Assembly: GCA_040394475.1 (NCBI GenBank)
Contig: JBEBSD010000058.1
Span: 1-40,121, forward strand
Direction: 5' to 3'
DNA: 40,121 nucleotides
DNA from: JBEBSD01 sp040394475
GTDB taxonomy: Bacteria; Bacteroidota; Bacteroidia; Cytophagales; Spirosomataceae
Shown here: one piece after another, positions 17,266 through 25,958 of the stretch
Position numbering within the stretch: position 1 is the first letter of the stretch
Layout: the number at the start of each line of letters is the position of its first letter
Position numbers and translations under genes: made by a program
Notes under the pieces: model-generated
Database searches by the model: none
Told to the model about the DNA's origin: nothing
What the model saw: the letters and a program-made list of their open reading frames with translations, nothing else

Positions 17266-19644
17266 TCAGAATTTATAGGAAACACCGGCAACAAATTCAC
17301 GGGGTTTCTGGGGCTTTCCATAAAAATCCCAGTAGTGTACGTCGCCTATATTGTTGAGCTTCACACCTACCCGGTATTTGGGCTGGTCGTAGAAGAAAGT
17401 AGCATTGGCCAACGTATAGGCGGGGACACTGAATTTTTCATTGACGTCAAAGTAGCTTTTGTCTACATGGTTGACACCGAACCCGAACCCCAGTCCTTTG
17501 GCGCCGCCGTCCAGGATTTTATAGCTGGCCCAGAAATTGGCGGTGTTTACCGGAGTCCAGGGCGCACGCTTGCCTTTTTGGGCATCGGTATCGAGTACGT
17601 ATTCATTGTCGTTATAGCCATATCCGGCTACCAGGTTGAGGCCTCTGAAAGGATTGGTGACGACTTCGATGTCGATCCCCTTGCTGATTTGGGTGCCGTC
17701 CTGTATGCTGACATCGCCCAGGCTGCGGAGGCGGTTGGACACCTCAATGCTGTAGTAACTGATGGTGCTGCTGAGTTTGCCATCGAATAATTCTACTTTG
17801 AGTCCGCCCTCCCATTGATTGGCCTCTTCCGCCTTCCAGTTGCGGAGCGTGGGCTGCTCGCCGGGGTTGTCGGCATTGGTGACGCCAAGGCTGGGGCCCA
17901 GGTTGTTGAAAGCGTTGAGGTAATTCGCAAAAAGCGATACCTTGTCTTTGACCGGCTGGTAGACAATTCCAAGCTTAGGCGACAGGAACGTTTGATGGTA
18001 GGCGTTGTCGGCAGCTATCCCGTTGTCGATAGTGGAAGGTTGCCGGTAATGGTCCAACCGCAGGCTCAGCATCACCATCAGCCGTTCGGTAAGGTTGAGC
18101 ACATCCGAAGCATACAAACCATACGATGTGTAGCGGCTGGAATAGCTTTGTGACCCCTGGCTTCTCGCGGCACGGTATTGTTCAATATCAAAACGGGAGA
18201 GGGGCGTCCAGAAAGGCGCATGGACACTCACGGTATCATAGATCTGGAAGAAAGGGTTCATCTCCTGGCCCTGGTTGCTGCGATGAAAAATGTCGCCGCC
18301 AACTACCACCCTGTTTTTGAAACGCCCTGCTTTGAAGTCGCCGATAAAGTTCTGCTGGATATTGTCCGTGGTATTGGTATAGAATTCAAAGATGCGGAAG
18401 CGCCGCTGGATCATTTCATTGCTGAGATAGAATGGGACAAAAAAGATCGATTCCTTGTCACCCGAGGCGCTGTGCAGGTAGGTCGTCTGGGAAGACCAGT
18501 GATCTGATAGCTGGTATTCCAGCGTGACTGCCGTGTTGATGGTGGAACGGCGCGTACCAATGTCGTTGCTCGAAAGCGAACGGAAATAGGGAATATCCAG
18601 CGCAGTGATGCTGGTAGCGGTGAGCCCGGGCGTGGTACGCGTGTAAGCCAGCAGCGGTCTTTCAGACGAGTAAACATCGGCATCCAGCCGCACGGTGGTC
18701 CGATCGTTGGGCTTAAAGGCAAGGCTTGCGGCCAGGAACAGGTTTTTGGCATAGCCCTGGTCCTGGAAACTGTTTTCCATGTGGCCTGCGCCATTGATCC
18801 GGATGAGTGCGGTCCGGTCGGCGTTCAGGGGCGTATTGAGGTCGAAGGTCAGCCGGTTGAGTCCCCAGCTGCCGGTCGTATAGCCCACCTCGCCGCGGTA
18901 GCTTTCGAACGGCTTCTTGGTAATGTTATTGACCACCCCGCCGTATCCGGCCATTTTTCCGCCGAAAAGCGTACCTGACGGCCCTTTTAATACTTCTACT
19001 TTCTCGATGTTCGCAATCTCGCTTTGAGTCCGCGGGTCCATGGCGAGGCCATTCCGGAAGGTCGACTGGCCCCGGAAACCCCGCATGATAATGTCATTCC
19101 CACTATCGTTTACCCCGTTGGTCACCACGGCGCCAGCTACGCTCCGCAATGCAGTATTGTAGTCAATAGCAATTTGTTCCTGCATCAGTTCACGGCGTAC
19201 TACGCTGTAAAGCTGCGGGTTTTCCAGATTGGCCAGTGGCATACGCGCCGCAGTAACCGACTCCCTGTTGGCAAATTTATTCGTCTGGATATCTTCTACC
19301 ACGACTTCCCTGAGCTGGTTGGAGGGAACTTCCACGATCAGGTTTTCCAGTACGACCGATTCCCCTTTTTCCAGTCGTAATGGGTGCTCAAAGATGCTAT
19401 AGCCGGCATAAGTAACCACCAGGCTGTACGTCCCTGCCGGGGCTTCCAGCTTAAAATCACCGTTTTCACCGGCCATCACACCGTATTGGGTATTCTTAAG
19501 CGCCACGGTGGCAAACGGGAGACCGGTACCGTCTGATGTGCGGACCTGCCCGCTTACGACAGCTCGGGAGGACGACTGCGCCAGACTGCTTTGCCCGGTC
19601 AGCAAGGCCATTCCCAGGATGAATGTATACAGGATGAATTTCAT
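17266..19644 (-). CDS. TonB-dependent siderophore receptor
   Basis: This 792-residue outer-membrane receptor starts with a signal peptide (about 1-23, ending SLAQ), then a carboxypeptidase-regulatory-like domain (about 30-105, SGQVRTSDGTGLPFATVALK), a plug domain (about 125-240, with RSVAGAVVTNG, IIMRGFRGQS and VEVLKGPSGTLFGG), and a beta-barrel ending EFVAGVSYKF with the terminal phenylalanine. The plug and barrel motifs are those of the FhuA/FoxA-type ferric siderophore receptor group. It is cotranscribed with the PepSY gene downstream and is divergent from the AraC-type regulator gene, which is its likely activator. The siderophore itself cannot be named from sequence. Confidence 0.92.
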   Translation of the reverse strand: MKFILYTFILGMALLTGQSSLAQSSSRAVVSGQVRTSDGTGLPFATVALKNTQYGVMAGENGDFKLEAPAGTYSLVVTYAGYSIFEHPLRLEKGESVVLENLIVEVPSNQLREVVVEDIQTNKFANRESVTAARMPLANLENPQLYSVVRRELMQEQIAIDYNTALRSVAGAVVTNGVNDSGNDIIMRGFRGQSTFRNGLAMDPRTQSEIANIEKVEVLKGPSGTLFGGKMAGYGGVVNNITKKPFESYRGEVGYTTGSWGLNRLTFDLNTPLNADRTALIRINGAGHMENSFQDQGYAKNLFLAASLAFKPNDRTTVRLDADVYSSERPLLAYTRTTPGLTATSITALDIPYFRSLSSNDIGTRRSTINTAVTLEYQLSDHWSSQTTYLHSASGDKESIFFVPFYLSNEMIQRRFRIFEFYTNTTDNIQQNFIGDFKAGRFKNRVVVGGDIFHRSNQGQEMNPFFQIYDTVSVHAPFWTPLSRFDIEQYRAARSQGSQSYSSRYTSYGLYASDVLNLTERLMVMLSLRLDHYRQPSTIDNGIAADNAYHQTFLSPKLGIVYQPVKDKVSLFANYLNAFNNLGPSLGVTNADNPGEQPTLRNWKAEEANQWEGGLKVELFDGKLSSTISYYSIEVSNRLRSLGDVSIQDGTQISKGIDIEVVTNPFRGLNLVAGYGYNDNEYVLDTDAQKGKRAPWTPVNTANFWASYKILDGGAKGLGFGFGVNHVDKSYFDVNEKFSVPAYTLANATFFYDQPKYRVGVKLNNIGDVHYWDFYGKPQKPREFVAGVSYKF

Positions 19645-19658
19645 AAAGAAATTGTTAT

Positions 19659-19673
19659 TTAGACTGATTCTAA
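19659..19673 (-). promoter_or_regulatory. Inverted repeat in the leader of the siderophore receptor gene
   Basis: TTAGA and TCTAA arms separated by five bases lie 15 bases upstream of the receptor start codon, between it and the candidate -7 element. The position would suit a repressor such as an iron-responsive regulator. Which protein binds is unknown. Confidence 0.3.
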
Positions 19674-19689
19674 TAATTTAAATTGGCTG

Positions 19690-19697
19690 CAAATGTA
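19690..19697 (-). promoter_or_regulatory. Candidate -7 element for the siderophore receptor/PepSY operon
   Basis: On the minus strand the sequence reads TACATTTG, an exact TANNTTTG match, 46 bases upstream of the receptor start. No convincing -33 element was found, as often happens at activator-dependent promoters. Confidence 0.4.
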
Positions 19698-19829
19698 GTA
19701 GCTGGCCAGGAGGTGGGGTTACCGTCAAACGGATTTTAAATGCCGCAAAAGGAGCGTGAAACGGGAGTGCAAAAAGGCGGATCGTCCGGAAGTAGGCAAT
19801 TTCTATTTAGTATTGTTAAAAATAAATAA

Positions 19830-19837
19830 TAATTTTG
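19830..19837 (+). promoter_or_regulatory. Candidate -7 element for the AraC-type regulator gene
   Basis: TAATTTTG matches TANNTTTG exactly and lies 45 bases upstream of the ATG at 19882. It falls inside the longer open frame that begins at 19756, which argues that translation starts at 19882. Confidence 0.4.
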
Positions 19838-19881
19838 GCGGTAAATCCGGGACACAAAAGTTTTATAAAACGGGAGAAATC

Positions 19882-20856
19882 ATGAGAACGATTATGCGAA
19901 GTGCTGATTTCGATGAGAAGGAGATCGTTATCGACTATCCTGATGGCATCGGCCTTGTCCGGGGCTTCGGAGAAGTTACCTATCGGCAGCGCTTCCAGGC
20001 ATTGCAGGGCGTTACACAGGAGTACCTGTTTGAAGGGGTGCTGGTCGTGCATCGGGACGGGCAGGTACTGCGGGAACTGGTCATTGAAATCAACCATGAC
20101 TTCCCTTTTTTTAAAATGCAGTTTGAGCTGGAGGGCCATTCCGGTTATACTCCTTTCACGAAAGCAAGTATCCCTACTATAATCGGCGGCGGAAAACACC
20201 AGTTGTTCTTCTTTCCGGAAGTGAACGGAAGGCTTACCTATCCGCCGGGCCACCGGTATACCTTCGAAGTTATTTTTTCACTACAGTACCTCCGGAAAGT
20301 TTTTGGGGAAGATTTGAGCTGCCTGAAAAATCTGGGCAGGGGTGTGGAAAAGATGGAGCCTGTTCATTTGACAGCACAGGCTTGTCCGATTACGCCGTTG
20401 ATGAAACAGATCATCTATGATTTTCTGAATTGCCCGTTCGAGGGGGTGTTCCGGAAGGTTTACCTGGAAGCGAAATTACTGGAGTTATTCACGCTCCAGG
20501 TCGATCAGCTGGAACGCGGCTACAACAGGCCCGTGTCCAGGCGGGATACGGAGAAATTGTTTTTCATTAAAGAGTACCTGACCGAGCATCCGGAAACGGC
20601 CTGTTCCCTGCACGAGCTGTCCGAACTGGCGGGGCTGAACGATTTTAAACTGAAAAGGGGTTTTAAAGCACTGTTCCAGACAACTGTTTTCCGTTACCTG
20701 ACCGATGTCCGTATGGAAAAGGCAAAATGCATGCTTCATGAAGAAGGTGTCTCCATAGCGGAAGTCGCGTTCAGCATTGGCTATAAGAATCCTCAGCACT
20801 TCACCGCCGCCTTTAAACGCAAATATGGCTACCTGCCCAGCGCTGTCCGCTGCTGA
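19882..20856 (+). CDS. AraC-family transcriptional regulator (PchR-like)
   Basis: This regulator of about 324 residues has a C-terminal two-helix-turn-helix AraC domain. The first helix-turn-helix is around CSLHELSELAGLNDFKLKRG and the second around VSIAEVAFSIGYKNPQHF, followed by FKRKYGYLPSAVR. The N-terminal ligand-binding half (GLVRGFGEVTYRQR region) resembles regulators of siderophore uptake such as PchR. The ATG at 19882 is preceded by a GGGAGA motif and a -7 element. The frame is open back to 19756, but that extension (basic, low quality) is probably not translated. Its position between two divergent siderophore uptake operons points to control of both, in response to the imported siderophore. 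That role is inferred. Confidence 0.88.
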   Translation: MRTIMRSADFDEKEIVIDYPDGIGLVRGFGEVTYRQRFQALQGVTQEYLFEGVLVVHRDGQVLRELVIEINHDFPFFKMQFELEGHSGYTPFTKASIPTIIGGGKHQLFFFPEVNGRLTYPPGHRYTFEVIFSLQYLRKVFGEDLSCLKNLGRGVEKMEPVHLTAQACPITPLMKQIIYDFLNCPFEGVFRKVYLEAKLLELFTLQVDQLERGYNRPVSRRDTEKLFFIKEYLTEHPETACSLHELSELAGLNDFKLKRGFKALFQTTVFRYLTDVRMEKAKCMLHEEGVSIAEVAFSIGYKNPQHFTAAFKRKYGYLPSAVRC

Positions 20857-20954
20857 GTAGCTGCCGGCAGCACAATAATGGTGTTATAGGAAGGATTAGC
20901 TGGACTTCATCCCTATGTCATTGGTTTTTATTTGGTTTAAATCTAAATTGCGAC

Positions 20955-23405
20955 GTGTTTGACGTAACCAGTAGTTTAGTGATACCTTTTACAGCTGCCA
21001 TTTTCCGGATACCCGTGGTCCTGTCTCTTTTATGGATAGGCTGCGGATCGGTAATGGCGCAAAAGGCGGGTGTAAGGGCGACGTTCACAGACGGGCAAGG
21101 AGCCCCGCTTGCCAATGCAACGGTCTGGCTGCTTGACAGTTCCGGGCAGCGTGAGGTACGGCCGGTAATGCTTTCGGATGCCCGGGGAGAAGTCGTGTTT
21201 TCAGGATTGGAACAGGGGGATTACCTGATCGTGGCCCGGCATGTCGGGATGAAGGAATTGAAAGAACTGATACGGGTCCCTGCGGATCTGCTGCTGGAGC
21301 ATCAATGGATACTGGCGGAAGGGGTGGAGGAATTGACCGGGATTGTTGTGACAGGCAAGACGGAAACCCGGGTAGTGGAGGAACAGCCGGTCAAAGCGGC
21401 TGTCATCAATACCAGGGCCGTTAGCGCTCAGCCCGCTACCCTCAATGACCTGATCAACCGCACGGCGGGTGTTCGCATCCGGCAGACCGGCGGCCTGGGT
21501 TCGGCCCCGGATGTCTCCGTGAACGGCTTTCAGGGACGCGCTATCCGGTATTTTAAAGACGGAATCCCGCTAGATTATCTCCGCGACGGCTATAACATCT
21601 CCTCTGTACCGGTCAATATGCTCGACCGGCTGGAGGTGTATAAAGGAGTCCTGCCGGTAGCACTCGGAGCGGATGCGCTCGGCGGGGCGGTCAATCTGGT
21701 TACCAGGAAGGCTCTTGGGAATGTACTGAACGCTTCATATGAAATCGCGTCTTTTAACACACACCGTGTGTCATTGAACGGACTTTGGGTATCCGGGTCG
21801 CAAAAATGGCGGGCAGGTGCCGAGTTGTTTTATAACCATTCCGATAACGATTACAAAGCCGTAGTGAAAGTGACCGACCCGGATACCCGGAACCAGGTGG
21901 ATGCACGGCTGCGAATGTTTCATAATGCCTTTACAAGTTACTATGCGGAAGTGTATACGGCAATTTCCGATGTCGGCTGGGCCGATGAATTACGCATCAG
22001 CCTGGGAGGTTTTTCCCTGCAGCGGCAGCAGCAGCACCCGGCGCTGATGACCGACCCTTATGGCGCTATCAAAGGGCGGCAGGGTTCCGTTGTGCCTACA
22101 ATACGGTATAAAAAGACACTTTTTGATCAAAAGGCGGAAGTGGATCAGTTCCTGGTGTACAACACGGTCAATATCGGCCGTACCGATACGCTGCGCGGAA
22201 GATATGACTGGTATGGGAATTTTACCCCTAATCCGGCACAGTTCGGGGAAAGCCGGCAGCCGGCGCTTTCTGCGATTGATTTTACCAATTTTACCTCACG
22301 GACGAATGTACGCTACCAGTTAGCTCCCCGCAGTAAACTGGAGTTGAACTACGTCGTGACCGCTGTTTCGCGGGTGGGCCGGGACCCGTATGGTCCCCGG
22401 TTTGAGGGGACCGGTACGGATGTGCTCTCCGTGCGCACACGTTATGACAAACGGGTGCTCGGGATCGGGTTGGAGAATACCTGGCTGGATGGAAAGTTCA
22501 CCAGTAATCTGATGGGAAAGCTGTATTCCTACCGGTCGGCCGGTACTGACACCTGGGCTGCCAGACCTGTTGCGGAAAGTGAAAGAATTATCAAATCCGG
22601 CACCTACTGGGGAATCGCAGAAGCCCTGAAATATGAGCTCGATGCCAACAGCTTCGTCCGTTTTTCAATTGAAGCCGCCAACCGGCTGCCGCAGCAGGAC
22701 GAACTCTTCGGGGATGGGATCTGGATCGTCCCCAACTTCAACCTGAACGCGGAGCGCAGCACCAATCTCAATGCAGGCTACCGGTTGCAGCGCAAAGGGA
22801 AATTCGCCTTTGAAACCAACGCTTTTTACCGGTATACCAAGGGGCTGATCCTGCTGATTCCGATCCAGCCTCCGTATGCCCAGTATACCAATATGGAAAA
22901 CGTGAAGGGCTACGGAATCGAAGCCGATGGTACCGTCTGGTTCCTGAAGCACTTTTCAGCCAATACCAATTTTACCTATCAGAACCTGCGGTTGTTTGGC
23001 ATCAGCAGCCAGCTGGATAGCTGGAAGAACGATACACGGCTGCGAAACACTCCCTGGTTTTTCGCGAACATCGGCCTCAATGCCGACTTCGATAACGTGG
23101 CTGCGAAAGGCAACCCGCTGAAGGTGTACCTGTTTTACAATATTATGAAAGAATATTACCTGGAAACGATTCCCAAACGATTGGAGTCGTCCCAACTGCT
23201 GGGGTTGATCGGCAGCGCCAACGTTTCCTCTAACCTTATCATCCCGACCCAGCACCTGCTGAGTGCGGGCCTGACCTATGGCTTTTCGGCCTGGCAAATT
23301 GGTCTTGAAATGAAAAATATGATGAACGCCGACCTGTATGACTACTACCGGATCCAGAAGGCCGGCCGGAGTGTCCATCTGAAAGTCGGCGTCTCCTTAC
23401 AATAA
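20955..23405 (+). CDS. TonB-dependent receptor, XusA-like
   Basis: This 816-residue outer-membrane receptor starts at a GTG. It has a signal peptide ending VMAQ (about residue 36), a carboxypeptidase-regulatory-like domain at about 40-115, a plug at about 138-250 (NDLINRTAGVRIRQTGG, VSVNGFQGRAIRYFKDGIPL, VEVYKGVLPVALGADALGGA) and a beta-barrel ending VHLKVGVSLQ rather than the common terminal aromatic. It is the first gene of a run DUF4374 lipoprotein / esterase / YncE / YceI. Receptor plus DUF4374 lipoprotein recalls the Bacteroides Xus xenosiderophore system, in which an outer-membrane receptor works with a surface siderophore-binding lipoprotein. The ligand is inferred, not seen. Confidence 0.88.
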   Translation: MFDVTSSLVIPFTAAIFRIPVVLSLLWIGCGSVMAQKAGVRATFTDGQGAPLANATVWLLDSSGQREVRPVMLSDARGEVVFSGLEQGDYLIVARHVGMKELKELIRVPADLLLEHQWILAEGVEELTGIVVTGKTETRVVEEQPVKAAVINTRAVSAQPATLNDLINRTAGVRIRQTGGLGSAPDVSVNGFQGRAIRYFKDGIPLDYLRDGYNISSVPVNMLDRLEVYKGVLPVALGADALGGAVNLVTRKALGNVLNASYEIASFNTHRVSLNGLWVSGSQKWRAGAELFYNHSDNDYKAVVKVTDPDTRNQVDARLRMFHNAFTSYYAEVYTAISDVGWADELRISLGGFSLQRQQQHPALMTDPYGAIKGRQGSVVPTIRYKKTLFDQKAEVDQFLVYNTVNIGRTDTLRGRYDWYGNFTPNPAQFGESRQPALSAIDFTNFTSRTNVRYQLAPRSKLELNYVVTAVSRVGRDPYGPRFEGTGTDVLSVRTRYDKRVLGIGLENTWLDGKFTSNLMGKLYSYRSAGTDTWAARPVAESERIIKSGTYWGIAEALKYELDANSFVRFSIEAANRLPQQDELFGDGIWIVPNFNLNAERSTNLNAGYRLQRKGKFAFETNAFYRYTKGLILLIPIQPPYAQYTNMENVKGYGIEADGTVWFLKHFSANTNFTYQNLRLFGISSQLDSWKNDTRLRNTPWFFANIGLNADFDNVAAKGNPLKVYLFYNIMKEYYLETIPKRLESSQLLGLIGSANVSSNLIIPTQHLLSAGLTYGFSAWQIGLEMKNMMNADLYDYYRIQKAGRSVHLKVGVSLQ

Positions 23406-23457
23406 CCCAGTGTATAAGTTTAACCAAAAATGCCAACAGGCTTAAATTAAAAGTAGC

Positions 23458-24723
23458 ATGAAAAAAGTAGTGATGAATAACTGGCTGCTGGCGGTAGTTG
23501 TGTCCGTAACCTTGAGTGCATGTGAGAAGAACAAGGAGGATCCCGGGCCTGCCACGGAGGCAAAGTACCTGGTAATGACTTCCAGCAATCTTAGCGACGC
23601 GCAGCGACCGGGTAATATCCGCGTTTTTGATGCGTTTCCTTCGGGGGATATCAGTACCGTGGAAAACGCATTTCAGGGGATGGGGATGGCCGGGTGGCGC
23701 CCGTACGGCAACTGGCTTCTGAAAATGTTCAACTCGACGGGCTACGAACAGGGAATCGAGCGGCTGACCATAGGAGCAGACAACCGGGTGGCCGTCGATA
23801 ATTTCCTGAAAGCGGATCCCTCAACGTTCGGTTCCGGCAACTTTGTTGTTGCCAACGAAACCACCGGGTTTTACTGGGATGCCGCGGCTCCGTTACGCAT
23901 CCAGAAATTTAACCCCACGACGTTATCTCGGACCGGTGAGATTGATCTTGCAGCAGCCGTAAATGAACGGGGGGCGGACGAGGAAGGAATAAAGTTCCGG
24001 TCGGTCGGTCAGAAATTCCTTGCTGTGAAAAACGGGAAACTATTTGCCAATATCACCTATGCCAAAACCGATGGCACCCAGAAGGGCTTCTGGGACGATT
24101 TTTTCCCCGATGTTTACATTGCCGTGATCGATATTGCCTCCGGGAATTACGAGAAAACAACCAAAATAGCGGATACAGGAGCCATCGCCTACATTAATGA
24201 CAACGAAATGTACAGCTTCGATTCCAACGGAGACCTGTATGTTGTATGCCAGGGCGGCAACGGAACGGCACTGGGCGGGAATTCCAAAATAGCCCGTATC
24301 AAAGCAGCTGAGACGGAGGTGGATGCTTCCTGGTCGCTGAATATGGATGACATCCGCGCCGATGGCCAGAGTAAATTCGTCAGTGTATTTGCCAAAGAGG
24401 GCAAACTGATCGTTCCGATCAACAACACTGCCTTGACCGGGGGACCGCAGGGAAACATCAACCTGACCGATATCTGGGAGTTTCATAGTGTCGATGTGGC
24501 TACAAAGAATCCCGTCAAAATTACCGGTATTCCGGCGGTTACGAATCCGGGCGGGGCCTATGGCGCGCTGGAAGTGGATGGAAAGATATTGCTGCGGGTA
24601 AGTACGGCCGACGGCAGTCAAAATGGTTATTACCAGCTGAACGGGACACAGGCAACCCCACTGTTCAATGTAACGGAAGGCGGCAGTATACAAGGATTTT
24701 ATAAAATTGAAGTAGCAAAATAG
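23458..24723 (+). CDS. DUF4374 lipoprotein, probable XusB-like siderophore-binding protein
   Basis: This 421-residue protein has a lipoprotein signal ending in TLSAC with the lipidated cysteine at residue 22, followed by a charged linker (EKNKEDPG). The rest is beta-rich with recurring YLVMTSSN, FVVANETTGFYWD and DLYVVCQGG-type strands suggesting a beta-propeller. The sequence matches the DUF4374 family, whose genes sit beside TonB receptors. As I recall, the Bacteroides xenosiderophore-binding lipoprotein XusB is of this type. It would be surface- or periplasm-exposed and pass a ferric siderophore to the preceding receptor. Its TAG stop shares one base with the GTG start of the esterase gene, so the two are translationally coupled. 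Confidence 0.82.
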   Translation: MKKVVMNNWLLAVVVSVTLSACEKNKEDPGPATEAKYLVMTSSNLSDAQRPGNIRVFDAFPSGDISTVENAFQGMGMAGWRPYGNWLLKMFNSTGYEQGIERLTIGADNRVAVDNFLKADPSTFGSGNFVVANETTGFYWDAAAPLRIQKFNPTTLSRTGEIDLAAAVNERGADEEGIKFRSVGQKFLAVKNGKLFANITYAKTDGTQKGFWDDFFPDVYIAVIDIASGNYEKTTKIADTGAIAYINDNEMYSFDSNGDLYVVCQGGNGTALGGNSKIARIKAAETEVDASWSLNMDDIRADGQSKFVSVFAKEGKLIVPINNTALTGGPQGNINLTDIWEFHSVDVATKNPVKITGIPAVTNPGGAYGALEVDGKILLRVSTADGSQNGYYQLNGTQATPLFNVTEGGSIQGFYKIEVAK

Positions 24724-25904
24724 TGGTCCGACGATTGATTTTGCTGGTAAGCATCTGGGCAGCGTACATGCCCGGTCTGGCGGTTGCTCAGCATACGGTC
24801 ACGATTGAGGTGACCGGCAGGCCCGGGGAGCATCTCGCGGAGCAATTTTATATTACCGGCAGTTTCCAGCGTTGGCAGCCCGCCGACGAAAAGTGGCGCA
24901 TGACACCTGATGCCGACGGAAAGTACCGCATTAAAATCCCCGGAATCAAAGACGGATTTTTGTTGGAATATAAATTCACACGCGGCAGCTGGAAAACCCT
25001 GGAGAGTACAGCAGATGGCCGGTTAGTCTCACCCCGGACGGCCCGGATCAGCGCCGATACGACCATCCGGTGCGTCATAGCGGCCTGGCGGGATGACTTT
25101 CCTGCATCCACGGCGTCGCCGCAGGTGCTTTTGATGGACAGTGCGTTTTTCATGCCCCAGCTCGGCCGGGATCGCAGAATATGGATTTACCTGCCCAAGG
25201 ACTATGCGACTTCCACTAAACGGTACCCGGTGCTTTACATGCAGGACGGGCAGGATCTGTTCGATGAAGCGACTTCTGAAGGCCGCATAGGGCCCCTGGA
25301 ATGGAGTGTGGACGAAGTGCTTGACCAGGCCGCAAACCCGTGTATTGTTGTGGCGGTAGAGCATCATTCCGACCGGATCATGCGCATTAAGGAATATTAT
25401 GCACGGAGCAATCCGGAGTATCCGGAAGTGGAAGGGGAGTACTACCTGCAGTTTCTGACGGAAACCCTGAAACCCTTTGTCGATAAAAACTACCGGACGT
25501 TGCCCGATAAGAAACATACGGTCCTTGCAGGAAGCTCAATGGGTGGTTTGATCACGTTTTATGCCGGTTTACGCTATCCCGATGTGTTTGGTGTCCTGGG
25601 TGTTCTGTCTCCCTCCATCTGGCTGGATCACCGGAATATTTATAAGGAGCTTGATGCCATCCGAAACCCCGGGTTAGTGAGTCGTCAGCGGTATTATTTT
25701 TATGCCGGAGGAAACGAGAACCGCCTCAAACCCGACAGCAGCTTTGTGATGATGCACGACGATGTGACCGAAGCTACGGAAGTGCTTAAAACAAAGGCCC
25801 ATCCCGAAATTGAAGTAGCTATCAATCCAACAGGCAGACACGGCGCTGTGTATTGGCGGGAAGCCTTCCCGGTGTTTTACGAATGGATCAGCAGCGACTG
25901 GTAG
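24723..25904 (+). CDS. Exported alpha/beta-hydrolase esterase, Fes/IroE-like, with N-terminal E-set domain
   Basis: This 393-residue protein has a Sec signal peptide (about 1-22, ending LAVAQ), an N-terminal immunoglobulin-like E-set domain at about 26-120 (YITGSFQRWQPADEKWRMTP, as in CBM48/Fes N-termini) and a C-terminal esterase D/enterochelin-esterase-like domain. The nucleophile is Ser272 in GSSMGG and the catalytic histidine is probably His373 in GRHGAVYW. Related enzymes open the trilactone of enterobactin or salmochelin. An exported copy would act in the periplasm, as IroE does. It starts at a GTG that overlaps the stop of the DUF4374 gene by one base. Alternative substrates such as other esters are possible, but the locus argues for a siderophore. 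Confidence 0.85.
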   Translation: MVRRLILLVSIWAAYMPGLAVAQHTVTIEVTGRPGEHLAEQFYITGSFQRWQPADEKWRMTPDADGKYRIKIPGIKDGFLLEYKFTRGSWKTLESTADGRLVSPRTARISADTTIRCVIAAWRDDFPASTASPQVLLMDSAFFMPQLGRDRRIWIYLPKDYATSTKRYPVLYMQDGQDLFDEATSEGRIGPLEWSVDEVLDQAANPCIVVAVEHHSDRIMRIKEYYARSNPEYPEVEGEYYLQFLTETLKPFVDKNYRTLPDKKHTVLAGSSMGGLITFYAGLRYPDVFGVLGVLSPSIWLDHRNIYKELDAIRNPGLVSRQRYYFYAGGNENRLKPDSSFVMMHDDVTEATEVLKTKAHPEIEVAINPTGRHGAVYWREAFPVFYEWISSDW

Positions 25905-25958
25905 CGATCGTGCCTTTAAAAAAGCAGTAATTAACAAGTAAACAGTCTAAACAACTAA

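Noticed and set aside
19756..19881. 42-residue N-terminal extension of the AraC regulator
   Set aside because: A TANNTTTG element lies within it, a GGGAGA motif precedes the ATG at 19882, and the extension lacks family similarity.
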